From the NCBI RefSeq assembly GCF_002362315.1, contig NZ_MTZV01000001.1:124001-188000 (forward strand): a DNA stretch of 64,000 nucleotides. The letters run 5' to 3'. The notes beneath the pieces were generated by a model that was given only the letters and a program-made list of their open reading frames with translations, searched no databases and was not told where the DNA came from. Shown piece after piece: positions 45,152 to 54,028 of the stretch (positions are counted from its first letter, which is position 1; the number at the start of each line of letters is the position of its first letter). Made by a program: the position numbers and the translations under genes. This stretch comes from Paraburkholderia acidicola. Its GTDB lineage: Bacteria > Pseudomonadota > Gammaproteobacteria > Burkholderiales > Burkholderiaceae.

Positions 45152-45537
45152 GCGGCACGGTGCCGACGACGGACGGCTGCAACGGCGAATCGTGCTGACG
45201 TCCGGGATGCACCTGCATCTGCCTTGCACCTGTCGCACCTGCATCTCGAACGCTAACGCGCCAGCCGATCACGCAGCACGCCGCATCCGCAAACGTCCTC
45301 CCTACACGTGTTCGCACCAGGTACACCACTTGCTTGAATGCTTCGGCCGGGTGCGCAAATCTGACCTGTTCGAAGCGAGATCGCTTCCAGCGCACACCGG
45401 TCGCGGCAACTTGTGCATTGCGCCGTGTCGTTATTACGTGACGGCAACCGTAACGCTGTGTCGTAGCGCTACCAGATGCCGTTTTTGCCGATCGCTCGCA
45501 TGCAGGAGTTGACGGCGCGTAGCCGGGAGTTCGTGGA
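45152..45537. other. 386-bp intergenic region, no gene seen
   Basis: Short frames on both strands here are cysteine/arginine-rich and lack ribosome sites. A local repetition of CACCTGCATCT-like words occurs at about 45209-45247. The region likely holds the promoter of the MipA/OmpV gene. Confidence 0.45.
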
Positions 45538-46425
45538 ATGTGGATAACAAAGAGAGAACCGACCTGTAAGCCGGCGACACGTGTCCTCGCGTGGACGATC
45601 GCGTGTGGTTTCGGCGTGGCAGCGATGGCGCCCGCTCACGCGCAAACACCTTCACCCCTCGCGGAATGGCAGTATTCGGCGGGCGTGCCGCTGCAAAAGC
45701 TGTTTGACCCGGACCCCGCCAGCACACCCAACTGGCGGTTCAGTTTCGGTGCAGCGGCGACCTTCCAGCCGCGCTCCGATGGCTCGGACCGCTACCGCGT
45801 GATGGCCGGCCCGAGTATCGATCTGCGTTATCGCGACCTGTTCTTCGCGTCGACCGGCGAGGGCGTCGGCGCCAACGTGATCAACACCGACCACTGGCGC
45901 ACGAGCATTGCGATTGCCTACGACCTGGGCCGCCGCGCCGCCGACGATCAGCAGCACCTGAACGGCCTCGGCAATATCAACCCGGCGGCCGAGATCAAGA
46001 TCGCCACCGACTACGTCGTATCGAAAGACTTCCCGCTGGTACTGCGTGCGGATTTGCGGCGCAGCCTTGGCGGCACCGATGGATGGATTGGCGACATCAG
46101 CGCGTATATGCCGCTGCCCGGCAGCTCGAAGACGTTCTACTGGTTCGGCGGACCGACGGCCACGTTCGCCGATTCGCGCTACATGAACCGCTGGTTCGGC
46201 GTGACCGACGCGCAGTCCGCGCGTTCAGGCTATCCGCGCTATTCGGCCAATGCCGGACTGAAGTCGGTCGGCGCCGGTATCACGATGATCTGGTTCATCA
46301 ACAAGCACTGGTTCATGACAGCAGATGGCGCGATCGAACAACTGGTCGGCCGCGCAGCGCATAGCCCGATCACGCAGCGTTCGACGAATGGGGTGGCGGA
46401 CGTGTCGGTGAATTACCAGTTCTGA
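45538..46425 (+). CDS. MipA/OmpV-family outer-membrane protein
   Basis: A 295-residue protein with a signal peptide (residues ~15-35, cleavage after AHAQ). The beta-barrel features of MipA/OmpV are visible: alternating strands, PNWRFSFGAAATFQPRSDGS near the mature N-terminus, AGPSIDLRYRDLFFASTGEG, and the terminal aromatic strand ending SVNYQF. MipA was described as a scaffold for murein synthesis enzymes, and OmpV relatives are porin-like. The start at 45538 has GGGAG further upstream. It converges closely with hpaH, only 17 bp apart. Confidence 0.87.
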   Translation: MWITKREPTCKPATRVLAWTIACGFGVAAMAPAHAQTPSPLAEWQYSAGVPLQKLFDPDPASTPNWRFSFGAAATFQPRSDGSDRYRVMAGPSIDLRYRDLFFASTGEGVGANVINTDHWRTSIAIAYDLGRRAADDQQHLNGLGNINPAAEIKIATDYVVSKDFPLVLRADLRRSLGGTDGWIGDISAYMPLPGSSKTFYWFGGPTATFADSRYMNRWFGVTDAQSARSGYPRYSANAGLKSVGAGITMIWFINKHWFMTADGAIEQLVGRAAHSPITQRSTNGVADVSVNYQF

Positions 46426-46442
46426 TCGTGTATTGGATGCGC

Positions 46443-47246
46443 TCAGACGAAGTTCAGACCGATCGCGCCGAGCGGCCCGTAGTCGACATGGAAGGTATCG
46501 CCGGCGCGCGCCGGAATCGGACTCGTGAACGAGCCGCTCAGGATCACGTCGCCGGCATTCAGACGCTCGTCGTACGGCGCGATCTTGTTCGCGAGCCACG
46601 CCACACCGGTAGCGGGATGATTGAGCACGGCCGCCGCCAGCCCGCTTTCCTCGATTGCACCGTTGCGATAGAGCAGGGCGCCAACCCAGCGTAGATCGAC
46701 GTCAAGTGGCCGGATCGGCCGGCCGCCCAGCAAGATGCCGGCGTTCGCCGCGAAGTCGGAGATCGTGTCGTAGACCTTGCGGGGCGCTTTGGTTTCGCGA
46801 TCGAACTGCTCGATCCGTGCATCGATGATCTCGACAGCCGGTGTCACCCACGCAGTCGCATCGAGCACGTCGAACAGCGTCACGCCCGGTCCGGTGAGCG
46901 GACGACTCAGGATGAAGGCCAGTTCGACCTCGACGCGCGGCGCGATGAAGCGATCCGCGCGGATATCCTGACCGCTTTCGATAAACATGCTGTCGAGCAG
47001 CGGTGCGTAGTCGGGCTCGTCGATCTGCGATGCCCGCTGCATGGCGCGCGACGTGAGCCCGATCTTGCGGCCCTTCACGACCTGTCCTTCAGCCAGTTTC
47101 AGTTTCAGCCATTCGCGCTGGATCGCATAGCCGTCCTGCACGGTCATCTGCGGATAGGTGCGCGAGAAATGACGCAGCTGCGTGCGGGTTTTCTCCGCGT
47201 GGTCGAGCTGGGCGGCGAGGTCGCGAATGGTTTGGTCGTCTAGCAT
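46443..47246 (-). CDS. hpaH: 2-oxo-hept-4-ene-1,7-dioate hydratase
   Basis: A 267-residue member of the fumarylacetoacetate hydrolase-like hydratase group, exactly the usual HpaH length. It adds water to 2-oxohept-4-ene-1,7-dioate in homoprotocatechuate catabolism. Motifs: [40 protein letters not shown] with the metal glutamates, [18 protein letters not shown] and [16 protein letters not shown]. The ATG at 47246 is preferred; a GTG at 47273 sits against the hpaF stop. It is the last gene of the operon here. Confidence 0.92.
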   Translation of the reverse strand: MLDDQTIRDLAAQLDHAEKTRTQLRHFSRTYPQMTVQDGYAIQREWLKLKLAEGQVVKGRKIGLTSRAMQRASQIDEPDYAPLLDSMFIESGQDIRADRFIAPRVEVELAFILSRPLTGPGVTLFDVLDATAWVTPAVEIIDARIEQFDRETKAPRKVYDTISDFAANAGILLGGRPIRPLDVDLRWVGALLYRNGAIEESGLAAAVLNHPATGVAWLANKIAPYDERLNAGDVILSGSFTSPIPARAGDTFHVDYGPLGAIGLNFV

Positions 47247-47273
47247 GAGGATCCCGTGCGGCGGTGTGCTCAC

Positions 47274-47678
47274 TCAGGCCTTAAGCCGGGCGTGCAGGTT
47301 GTTGTGCTTCCACGTACCCGCTTCGCCGAACTCGTTGATTTCAAGCGATAGTGCGAGGCCGTGCTGTTCGTAATCGGCGGCGAAGTGCTGTTTGATGATC
47401 TCGAAGAGTGCGTCGCCGGTCGCACGCCGGACTGCTTCGGAGCGGCCGGCGCCGATCTTCAGGTTCGCATGCAGGAACGCGTTGTCGGGGCGGCCGTTGG
47501 CGACGCAGTAATGCTCGCAGCGGATCGCCCGCACGCGAATACCGCCGGTTGGAAAAACGCGTGCGCCGCTATCACTGTCGCGCTGCCCGTCGAGGCTGTG
47601 TGCAAGCGCTGTGCAGAGCAGGCCAATGCGGGTGTCGTCGGCGAGGTTTGCGCTGTATTCGAGCGTTAGATGAGGCAT
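47274..47678 (-). CDS. hpaF: 5-carboxymethyl-2-hydroxymuconate delta-isomerase
   Basis: A 134-residue tautomerase-superfamily enzyme. The catalytic N-terminal proline follows the initiator methionine (MPHLTLEYSANL), as needed for Pro1 chemistry. Other conserved parts are FPTGGIRVRAIRCEHYCVA and HANLKIGAGRSEAVRR. It isomerises 5-carboxymethyl-2-hydroxymuconate in the meta-cleavage route. AAGGAG before the ATG at 47678 sets the start; the longer open frame upstream lies inside hpaD. It lies between hpaD and hpaH in the same operon. Confidence 0.92.
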   Translation of the reverse strand: MPHLTLEYSANLADDTRIGLLCTALAHSLDGQRDSDSGARVFPTGGIRVRAIRCEHYCVANGRPDNAFLHANLKIGAGRSEAVRRATGDALFEIIKQHFAADYEQHGLALSLEINEFGEAGTWKHNNLHARLKA

Positions 47679-47701
47679 GGCAGACTCCTTATCGGTCAAG
47701 G

Positions 47702-48565
47702 TCAGGCAGGCAACGCCGTGACCGGAAAAATCGCATTGATCTGGCCGGTACCCGAACTGCCGAAATACGGCGTGATCACTTCGGCCTTGCCGTCGTAGCG
47801 GTCCCAGCCGAGTGCGCCGAGCAGCATCGCGGTATCGTGCATGCCGCCTTCGCCCCAGCATTTCTCGTTGTAGAGCGGCAGCATTGCGCAGAAGGTCGGC
47901 CAGTCGCCGGCTTCCCAGAGATCGACGACCTTGCGGTCCATCTGTTCGAGAAACGGACTCCAGACCTTGTGCATGAACTGCTCGGCGGTGCCGTTGTCCG
48001 CGAAATGATGGCTTAGCGATCCGCTGGCGAGTATCGCTACCGTGCCGTCGTAGCGCTCCTCGATGGCCTTGCGTACCGCGAGGCCGAAGCGCGCACTGGT
48101 CGCAAGGTCGTGCCACATGCACCAGCCGGCCACCGATACCGTGCGGAAATGTTGATCCGCGTTCATGTAGCGCATCGGCACCAGCGTGCCGTATTCGAGT
48201 TCGAGCGTGGTCTCGCTGTGCGCGCGGCTTTTTACGCCCATTTCGTTGGCGACATCGGCGATCAGATGACCGAGTTCGACGTTGCCCGGGTACACGTACG
48301 GCATGTTACGGATGAAATGCGGCAGCTCGTTACTCGTATAGACGCCTTCGAAATGCGGCGCACAGTTCACGTGATACTCGCTGTTCACGAGCCAGTGCAC
48401 GTCGAACACGACGATCGTATCGACGCCAAGCGCGCGGCAGCGACGACCGATCTCATGATGACCGTCGATCGCTGCCTGACGACAACCTTTATGCGGACCG
48501 TCCAGTTCCGACAGATACAGCGACGGCACATGCGTGATCTTGGCCGCCAGCGCGAGCTTGCCCAT
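47702..48565 (-). CDS. hpaD: 3,4-dihydroxyphenylacetate 2,3-dioxygenase
   Basis: A 287-residue class III extradiol ring-cleavage dioxygenase (LigB-like) that opens homoprotocatechuate. Iron/active-site regions: THVPSLYLSELDGPHKGCRQ near the N-terminus, VVFDVHWLVNSEYHVN, and AILASGSLSHHFADNG. The C-terminal EKCWGEGGMHDTAMLLGALG is typical of HpaD. The ATG at 48565 with TGGAGATA upstream is used; open frame upstream to 48898 lies in hpaE. It lies 58 bp after hpaE and 23 bp before hpaF. Confidence 0.93.
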   Translation of the reverse strand: MGKLALAAKITHVPSLYLSELDGPHKGCRQAAIDGHHEIGRRCRALGVDTIVVFDVHWLVNSEYHVNCAPHFEGVYTSNELPHFIRNMPYVYPGNVELGHLIADVANEMGVKSRAHSETTLELEYGTLVPMRYMNADQHFRTVSVAGWCMWHDLATSARFGLAVRKAIEERYDGTVAILASGSLSHHFADNGTAEQFMHKVWSPFLEQMDRKVVDLWEAGDWPTFCAMLPLYNEKCWGEGGMHDTAMLLGALGWDRYDGKAEVITPYFGSSGTGQINAIFPVTALPA

Positions 48566-48623
48566 CGATATCTCCAGTGTCGCGCCGCGCGGCAACGTAA
48601 TGCTCGACGCGCGTGCCGATCGG

Positions 48624-50081
48624 TTATACGCCCCAGCGCGGAATGTGATGCAAACCGAGTGACAGACACACGTTCTTCGGCTCGAGGAACACTTCATAGC
48701 TCCATGTGCCGCCTTCGCGGCCCACGCCCGATGCCTTCGTCCCGCCGAACGGTTGCCGCAGATCGCGCACGTTCTGGCTGTTGACGAAACACATACCGGC
48801 TTCGATCGCGGCGGCAACGCGGTGCGCGCGACCGGCGTTCTCGGTCCAGATGTAGCTTGAGAGGCCGTAGGCGATGTCGTTCGAGAGCCGCACGGCATCG
48901 GCCTCGTCGTCGAACGGAATCAGACACGCGACTGGGCCGAAGATCTCTTCCTGCGCAATGCGCATCCGGTTGTCGACATCGACGAATACCGTAGCGGGCA
49001 CAAAGTTGCCTTGCCGCAACGCATCGGGTAGATCGGGCACATCGAGCCCACCGCACGCGAGCGTCGCGCCTTCCTTCGGCCCCAGTTCGATATAGCTGCG
49101 CACTTTGGCGAGATGCGCCTGGCTGATCATCGGTCCGATAATCGTGCTGTCCGCCATCGGATCACCCACCGTGAGGCGTTTCGCGCGCTCGATAAAGCGC
49201 TCGGCAAAGCGTGCGTAGATCGACCGTTGCACGAGAATCCGCGAACCGGCCGTGCAGCGCTCGCCGTTGTTCGAGAAGATCATGAAGACCGCGGCATCGA
49301 GAGCGCGTTCGAAATCGGCATCATCGAAAATCACGAACGGCGACTTGCCGCCCAGTTCCATCGAGAATTTCTTCAGACCCGCGGTCTGCACGATCCGGTT
49401 GCCCGTTGCCGTCGATCCAGTGAACGACACGGCGCGCACGTCCGGGTGTGCGACGAGCGGCTCGCCGGTTTCCTTGCCATAGCCGTGCACGACGTTGAGC
49501 ACACCGGCGGGAATGCCGGCTTCGAGCGCGAGTTGACCCAGCATCGAAGCCGTAAGCGGCGACAGCTCGCTCATCTTGAGTACTGCCGTATTGCCGAAGG
49601 CGAGGCAGGGCGCGACCTTCCACGTTGCCGTCATGAACGGCACGTTCCATGGCGAAATCAGCGCGCACACACCGACCGGATGGAACAGCGTGTAGTTCAG
49701 ATGCGTATCGGTGGGGTACGTGTGGCCGTCGACCCGTGTGCACATCTCCGCGAAGTAATGGAAGTTGTCGGCGGCACGCGGCACCAGCTGCTTGCGCGTC
49801 TGCGAAATGGTCTGGCCGGTGTCACTGGTTTCCGCCGCGGAAATGTCCGGTACGTTCTTCGCGATCAGTTCGCCGAGCTTGCGGATCAGTTTTGCGCGCT
49901 CGGCAGCGGGTTTGCTCGCCCATGCAGGGAACGCCTCCTTGGCTGCCTGCACGGCGGCGTCGACTTCGGTGGCTGTGCCGCGTGCGACTTCGGCGAGTAC
50001 CTGCTGATTCGCCGGGTTCACGGTTTCGAAATAGTCGGCGCCTGTTTGCTCGCGGCCGTTGATCAGATGTTCGATACGCAT
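48624..50081 (-). CDS. hpaE: 5-carboxymethyl-2-hydroxymuconate semialdehyde dehydrogenase
   Basis: A 485-residue NAD-dependent aldehyde dehydrogenase. The N-terminus matches HpaE (IEHLINGREQTGADYFETVN). The catalytic glutamate is in FSMELGGKSPFV, the nucleophilic cysteine in NNGERCTAGSRI, and the C-terminus has QPFGGTKASGVGREGG. It oxidises the ring-cleavage product to the dicarboxylate used by HpaF. AAGGAC stands before the ATG at 50081. It lies 33 bp after hpaG2. Confidence 0.93.
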   Translation of the reverse strand: MRIEHLINGREQTGADYFETVNPANQQVLAEVARGTATEVDAAVQAAKEAFPAWASKPAAERAKLIRKLGELIAKNVPDISAAETSDTGQTISQTRKQLVPRAADNFHYFAEMCTRVDGHTYPTDTHLNYTLFHPVGVCALISPWNVPFMTATWKVAPCLAFGNTAVLKMSELSPLTASMLGQLALEAGIPAGVLNVVHGYGKETGEPLVAHPDVRAVSFTGSTATGNRIVQTAGLKKFSMELGGKSPFVIFDDADFERALDAAVFMIFSNNGERCTAGSRILVQRSIYARFAERFIERAKRLTVGDPMADSTIIGPMISQAHLAKVRSYIELGPKEGATLACGGLDVPDLPDALRQGNFVPATVFVDVDNRMRIAQEEIFGPVACLIPFDDEADAVRLSNDIAYGLSSYIWTENAGRAHRVAAAIEAGMCFVNSQNVRDLRQPFGGTKASGVGREGGTWSYEVFLEPKNVCLSLGLHHIPRWGV

Positions 50082-50114
50082 GGCAATGTCCTTGTTCTCG
50101 GGGAGCGGAGAGGA

Positions 50115-50885
50115 TCAGGGCCGTGCCTGGCGACGACCGAACACCGCATCCGCTGCAATCGTGTTGACAAGACGCCCCAGTCCGTCGATCTCGCAGACGA
50201 CTTCGTCGCCGCTATTGACGTTGACGACGCCCTCGGGCGTGCCGGTCAGGATGACGTCGCCTGGTGCGAGCGTCATGAAGCTGCTCAGGTATTCGATCAG
50301 CGCGGGGATGTCGGTGACGAGGTCGCGCGTATTGCCGCGCTGCTGCAATGTGCCGTTCACGTAGGTGCGCAACTCAAGTTGCGTGACGTCCGCGATATCG
50401 GCGGCATCGACAAGCCAGGGGCCGAGCAGGGTCGCGCCATCGCGATTCTTGACGCGCAGGTTGGGGCGGTAGTAGTTCTCGAGGTAGTCGCGGATCGCGT
50501 AGTCGTTGGCGATCGTATAGCCGGCGACACAGGCCATAGCCGCATCGCGCGAGACGTTGCGTGCCGTGCGACCGATCACGACCGCCAGTTCGCACTCGTA
50601 ATGCATGGAGGTCACGCCGTCGGGGCGACGTGTGAAGCCACGATGTCCGAGCACCGCGCCTGGGCCCTTCAGAAAAACCAGCGGCTCTTCCTGCTTCGAG
50701 AATTGCAGCTCTTTTGCATGCTCCGCGTAGTTCAGGCCGAGCGCGAAGATCGTACCGACCTCGAACGGCGCGAGCCACACGACTTCGTCTTCGCGCAGCA
50801 CGCGGCCGTCGGCGAGCTGCACGCCGTTGCCCGCAGGATGCGCTTCGTGAATCGCGCCGGCATAGGCCACGCGGGCGCGCATCAT
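50115..50885 (-). CDS. hpaG2: 5-oxopent-3-ene-1,2,5-tricarboxylate decarboxylase subunit
   Basis: A 256-residue fumarylacetoacetate-hydrolase-fold enzyme. Motifs: IFALGLNYAEHAKEL, FLKGPGAVLGH, the metal-binding ECELAVVIGRTARNV, and GDVILTGTPEGVVNVNSGDE. In enterobacteria this is one half of the fused bifunctional HpaG; here the halves are separate genes. The first ATG overlaps the hpaG1 stop by four bases, so translation is coupled. Start could be either of two adjacent ATG codons (50885 or 50882). Confidence 0.9.
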   Translation of the reverse strand: MMRARVAYAGAIHEAHPAGNGVQLADGRVLREDEVVWLAPFEVGTIFALGLNYAEHAKELQFSKQEEPLVFLKGPGAVLGHRGFTRRPDGVTSMHYECELAVVIGRTARNVSRDAAMACVAGYTIANDYAIRDYLENYYRPNLRVKNRDGATLLGPWLVDAADIADVTQLELRTYVNGTLQQRGNTRDLVTDIPALIEYLSSFMTLAPGDVILTGTPEGVVNVNSGDEVVCEIDGLGRLVNTIAADAVFGRRQARP

Positions 50886-51670
50886 GACTGGCCTCCTTGT
50901 AGTGCGTCCGGGCCGACGAACGACAGGCGCAACGATGGCCAGTCCGCTATCGTCATCGTTGCCGTATCGCCGGCATGCGCAACCGGCGAGCCGAATGGCA
51001 CACCGAGCGTCAGCACATCGCCCGCGGACAGCGTCATGAACTCGGTAACGTCGGCCAGCAGATGCGCGACGCTGCGCACGGTCGTTGCGGTGCTCGCCAC
51101 GAACGGCGCACGGCCCTCGATGTGAACCGTGATCGATAGATCGTCCGGATCGACGACGTGGCGCTGCGCCACAATTGCAGGGCCGATCGCGCAGAAGCGA
51201 TCCCGCGCGCGAAAACGCACTGAAGGGCGATACACGCTTGCGTGCGGAATGCTGAGATCCGCGACGATCGTGTACCCGGCGATGTAGTCGAATGCCTCGG
51301 TGGCAGCAACACGCGTTGCCGTGCGCCCGATCACGATGCCCAGCGATGCGCCTACCTCAATGCCAGGCCCGCTTGCTCCTGCGACGTTGTCCGGTACGGT
51401 AACGCACGTGCCATGACCGGTCAGCGTATTGCGCGGCTTGACGTAGAGGATGGGCGCTTTCGGCGGAGCCTTGTAGGGTGCTTCATGCACTGCATCACCG
51501 AGTGCGGACAATGCAGCGCGGTCGTTCAGCAGTGTGCCGTACACCGTTCCCGTAACAGGCACCGCGCACGTCACACGTTGCAACAGCAGCGCGGCCGCCG
51601 TCTGCGCATCGGTATCGCGCGGTAGCGGCTCACTTTCCAGATGAAGCAGATAGTCGGCAAGTGCGAACAT
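50882..51670 (-). CDS. hpaG1: 2-hydroxyhepta-2,4-diene-1,7-dioate isomerase / HpaG N-terminal-type subunit
   Basis: A 262-residue fumarylacetoacetate-hydrolase-fold protein, the other half of HpaG. Motifs: APYKAPPKAPILYVKPRNTL, GIEVGASLGIVIGRTATRV and GDVLTLGVPFGSPVAHAGD. Compared with the enterobacterial half it carries ~40 extra N-terminal residues (MFALADYLLHLE onward). The ATG at 51670 lacks an obvious ribosome site; a TTG at 51679 is the alternative. It is the first gene of the operon and is divergent from hpaR, with an operator-like palindrome 54 bp upstream. Confidence 0.9.
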   Translation of the reverse strand: MFALADYLLHLESEPLPRDTDAQTAAALLLQRVTCAVPVTGTVYGTLLNDRAALSALGDAVHEAPYKAPPKAPILYVKPRNTLTGHGTCVTVPDNVAGASGPGIEVGASLGIVIGRTATRVAATEAFDYIAGYTIVADLSIPHASVYRPSVRFRARDRFCAIGPAIVAQRHVVDPDDLSITVHIEGRAPFVASTATTVRSVAHLLADVTEFMTLSAGDVLTLGVPFGSPVAHAGDTATMTIADWPSLRLSFVGPDALQGGQS

Positions 51671-51723
51671 GAGGATCAATAACGTCTGGAAACAAGGGGT
51701 AGTGCATCGCGGGTTGGCGAAAC

Positions 51724-51737
51724 ACTAACATGTTAGT
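51724..51737. promoter_or_regulatory. 14-bp palindrome, candidate HpaR operator
   Basis: ACTAACATGTTAGT is a perfect dyad in the 199-bp spacer between divergent hpaG1 and hpaR. MarR-family HpaR represses the hpa meta-cleavage operon in Escherichia coli through sites in this same spacer, so this is the likely operator; the identity of the bound protein is inferred from position. Confidence 0.7.
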
Positions 51738-51869
51738 ATTATTGAGCCTGCCCAGATTGGCGGTCAACAGACTTTTCTTCAGGCACGGGTTTTCCCGGGG
51801 CTGACAGAGACAGTCGCTCCACCGCTGACTGTCCGTCAGCTTTTTCCCCTGCTATTTAACGGTCTCGTC

Positions 51870-52325
51870 ATGCCAGTCACCGATGCCACTCGCGTTATGC
51901 ACCGCAATCTACCGATGCTGCTGCTGCGGGCACGCGAAAAGATGATGGAGCGCTTTCGCCCATTGATCACCGCACACGGGTTGACCGAACAGCAATGGCG
52001 CATCATCCGCGCGCTCAATGAGCAGGGGCCGATGGAGCCGCGCCAGATCTCCGACATCTGTACGATTTCGAGTCCGAGCATGGCGGGCGTGCTCGCACGT
52101 ATGGAAAGCCTCGGGCTCGTCACGAAAGAACGCTTCACCGACGATCAACGCCGCGTGCTCGTGGAGCTGACCGATGCGAGCAATGATCTCGTGCGTGTGA
52201 TATCGAAAGATCTTGAGGCGAACTATCGCGAGCTGGAGCGTAGAGTCGGGCCTGAGGTTGTCGAGCGTGTGTATCGCGCGGTCGATGATCTGCTGGCGGG
52301 GCTGGAAGAGGATGAAGAAGCGTGA
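51870..52325 (+). CDS. hpaR: MarR-family regulator of homoprotocatechuate degradation
   Basis: A 151-residue winged-helix repressor. Residues 9-25 (MHRNLPMLLLRAREKMM) match the HpaR N-terminus, and the HTH is LTEQQWRIIRALNEQGPMEP followed by ICTISSPSMAGVLARMESLG, with the wing at TDDQRRVLVELT. The C-terminus is acidic. It should repress the divergent hpaG1-H operon until an aromatic acid binds. Its stop codon overlaps the GTG of the phosphopantetheinyl transferase gene (GTGA). Confidence 0.92.
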   Translation: MPVTDATRVMHRNLPMLLLRAREKMMERFRPLITAHGLTEQQWRIIRALNEQGPMEPRQISDICTISSPSMAGVLARMESLGLVTKERFTDDQRRVLVELTDASNDLVRVISKDLEANYRELERRVGPEVVERVYRAVDDLLAGLEEDEEA

Positions 52326-53041
52326 GCAAGGTGCCGCTTGCCATACTCGATCCCGCCATTGCCACGCGCGTCGTTCACGCAGATCTTCCGTCGGACGTCG
52401 AACTGTGGCGCCTCGATATTCCGCAAGACGAAGCCGCGCTACTGCCGATGCGGCATACGCTCGACACCGCCGAACTGCAGCGCGCCGATCGATACCGCCG
52501 TCTCGCGGACCGCGCATGCTTTGTCGTCACACGTCACATGTTGCGTGCGCTGCTGGCGGCGCGTACGGGCGAGTCCGCTGAAGCGCTGCAATTCGAAACC
52601 AATGCACACGGGAAACCGTCGTTGCGCGATTACCCGACGCTGGCGTTCAACGTGTCGCATTCGGGTAGTCAGGCGCTGATTGCGCTCTCGGCGCAACGCA
52701 CGATTGGCGTCGACATCGAGAAACTCGATGCCGCGCTGGACTGGCGGGAAATATCGGAAGTTGCGCTAAGCGCGGATGAGCACACACAGGTCGAGAGCAT
52801 GCCGGACGACCTGCAACCGCAGATGTTCATGCGCTGCTGGACCGCAAAGGAAGCGCTGCTGAAAGCGACGGGCCTCGGTATTGCGGTTGCCGATGTGCTG
52901 CGCGCCACGACCGTCGATCCTCGTTCGGAGGACGTGCAGTGCTTGCAGGTGCGCTCGCTGGAACGTGCGCCGCAGCCGCTGTGTTTTCGCTGGATCGATG
53001 GGGCGACGGGCTACGTTTGTTGCATCGCGTGGGGAGAGTAA
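52322..53041 (+). CDS. 4'-phosphopantetheinyl transferase (Sfp/AcpT type)
   Basis: A 239-residue enzyme moving phosphopantetheine from coenzyme A to a serine of acyl or peptidyl carrier proteins. The family motifs are present: FNVSHSGSQALIAL, the magnesium-binding GVDIEKLD near residue 129, and WTAKEALLKATGLG near residue 174. The two-domain length points to the Sfp class rather than AcpS. The GTG start overlaps the hpaR stop by four bases. No carrier-protein or polyketide/peptide synthetase gene is seen in the window, so the partner lies elsewhere. Confidence 0.88.
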   Translation: MSKVPLAILDPAIATRVVHADLPSDVELWRLDIPQDEAALLPMRHTLDTAELQRADRYRRLADRACFVVTRHMLRALLAARTGESAEALQFETNAHGKPSLRDYPTLAFNVSHSGSQALIALSAQRTIGVDIEKLDAALDWREISEVALSADEHTQVESMPDDLQPQMFMRCWTAKEALLKATGLGIAVADVLRATTVDPRSEDVQCLQVRSLERAPQPLCFRWIDGATGYVCCIAWGE

Positions 53042-53144
53042 GGGCGGCAATTGGCAGCGCGCAACTGCGCCGCTAGTTTGATCGCGACGGATGTCGCGCA
53101 GACACTGCAACCAACCCCACGCATCTGCGCAACGCAGGCTCGAC

Positions 53145-53633
53145 CTAGTTGAGCGCCATACCCAACGGCGTCTGAGGTGCCTGCATATAGCGGATCCCAT
53201 AGTGCAGCGTGCGTCCCCACAGCAGGCCCAGAAGCGCGATCGAGAACAGCGTGCCAACGGTGCCCGGCGAGCCCCCAGAAAAAAACAGCAGCTTGCCACC
53301 AAGACTGACCAGCACGACGATCAATGGAATGATTCCTCCGGGCCGTTCAACCAGCCCGCGTTCGTGATCGGCACGCACGGCGCCCGCGCTGCCTACGATC
53401 CAGCCCGCCCACAAACCGACGACAATCGCGACCGCCAGCAGCACGAAGGAAACCGCGTGCCCTTCGACGCGCTGCTCGATATTGCCCAGGCTCCAGACGG
53501 AAAACAGCGCGGGCAAAATCAGTAGCCGGGTCACGGACATGATTCTCGGGCGCAGCGAACGAACGGCACGCCAGACGACCAGCGCGAGCACGATCCAGAG
53601 CCAGAATGGTGTTGCTGAGTGTGAGTAGCTCAT
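53145..53633 (-). CDS. Four- or five-helix integral membrane protein
   Basis: A 162-residue hydrophobic protein with helices at about 10-20, 34-50 (RLLILPALFSVWSLGN), 60-83 (SFVLLAVAIVVGLWAGWIVG), 100-116 (IIPLIVVLVSLGGKLLFF) and 122-140. It resembles DUF6622-type proteins, but this is from memory and unverified. The start at 53633 has only a weak ribosome site. It converges on the transferase gene at 53041 with about 100 bp between. Function unknown. Confidence 0.65.
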   Translation of the reverse strand: MSYSHSATPFWLWIVLALVVWRAVRSLRPRIMSVTRLLILPALFSVWSLGNIEQRVEGHAVSFVLLAVAIVVGLWAGWIVGSAGAVRADHERGLVERPGGIIPLIVVLVSLGGKLLFFSGGSPGTVGTLFSIALLGLLWGRTLHYGIRYMQAPQTPLGMALN

Positions 53634-54028
53634 TTCGACATCAACAGTTCATGAACGGTTTGATGGGACCAGCATCGATCGACAGACCGATGGCGGCGAC
53701 GATTCCGGTTTCAGATTGCATCCGAAGCAGAAGGTTTCCTGCATGTTCAACAAAGCGCCGTCCTTCGACATTCCGTTGAACGAACCCTATGTCACGCCAT
53801 GTTATGGAAAAGGCATAACACGCTGCGGCGATCCATTTGACATCGGCGATCATTAAACCTGGCTTGCGTTGCGATGTCTGTCCCTGAAACAACTGACACC
53901 GCCGGTCAATCGCCTACCTCGTCGATCGATCACACATCGTGATTGCTGCCATAAAATCATTTCAATTGTTTGATCGATGCGCGACTTCTACGCTTGCTCC
54001 GACTATCTACGACAAATCGGAGACAACC
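53634..54028. other. 395-bp intergenic region, no gene seen
   Basis: An 83-residue minus-strand frame (53641-53892) has no ribosome site or recognisable domain. The region should contain the divergent promoters for the membrane protein and the tannase-like gene. Confidence 0.45.

Noticed and set aside
49113..51125. 670-residue plus-strand open frame across hpaE and hpaG
   Set aside because: Antisense shadow of well-identified hpa genes.
53641..53892. 83-residue minus-strand frame upstream of the DUF6622-like gene
   Set aside because: No ribosome site, no conserved motif, and located in the promoter region between divergent genes.
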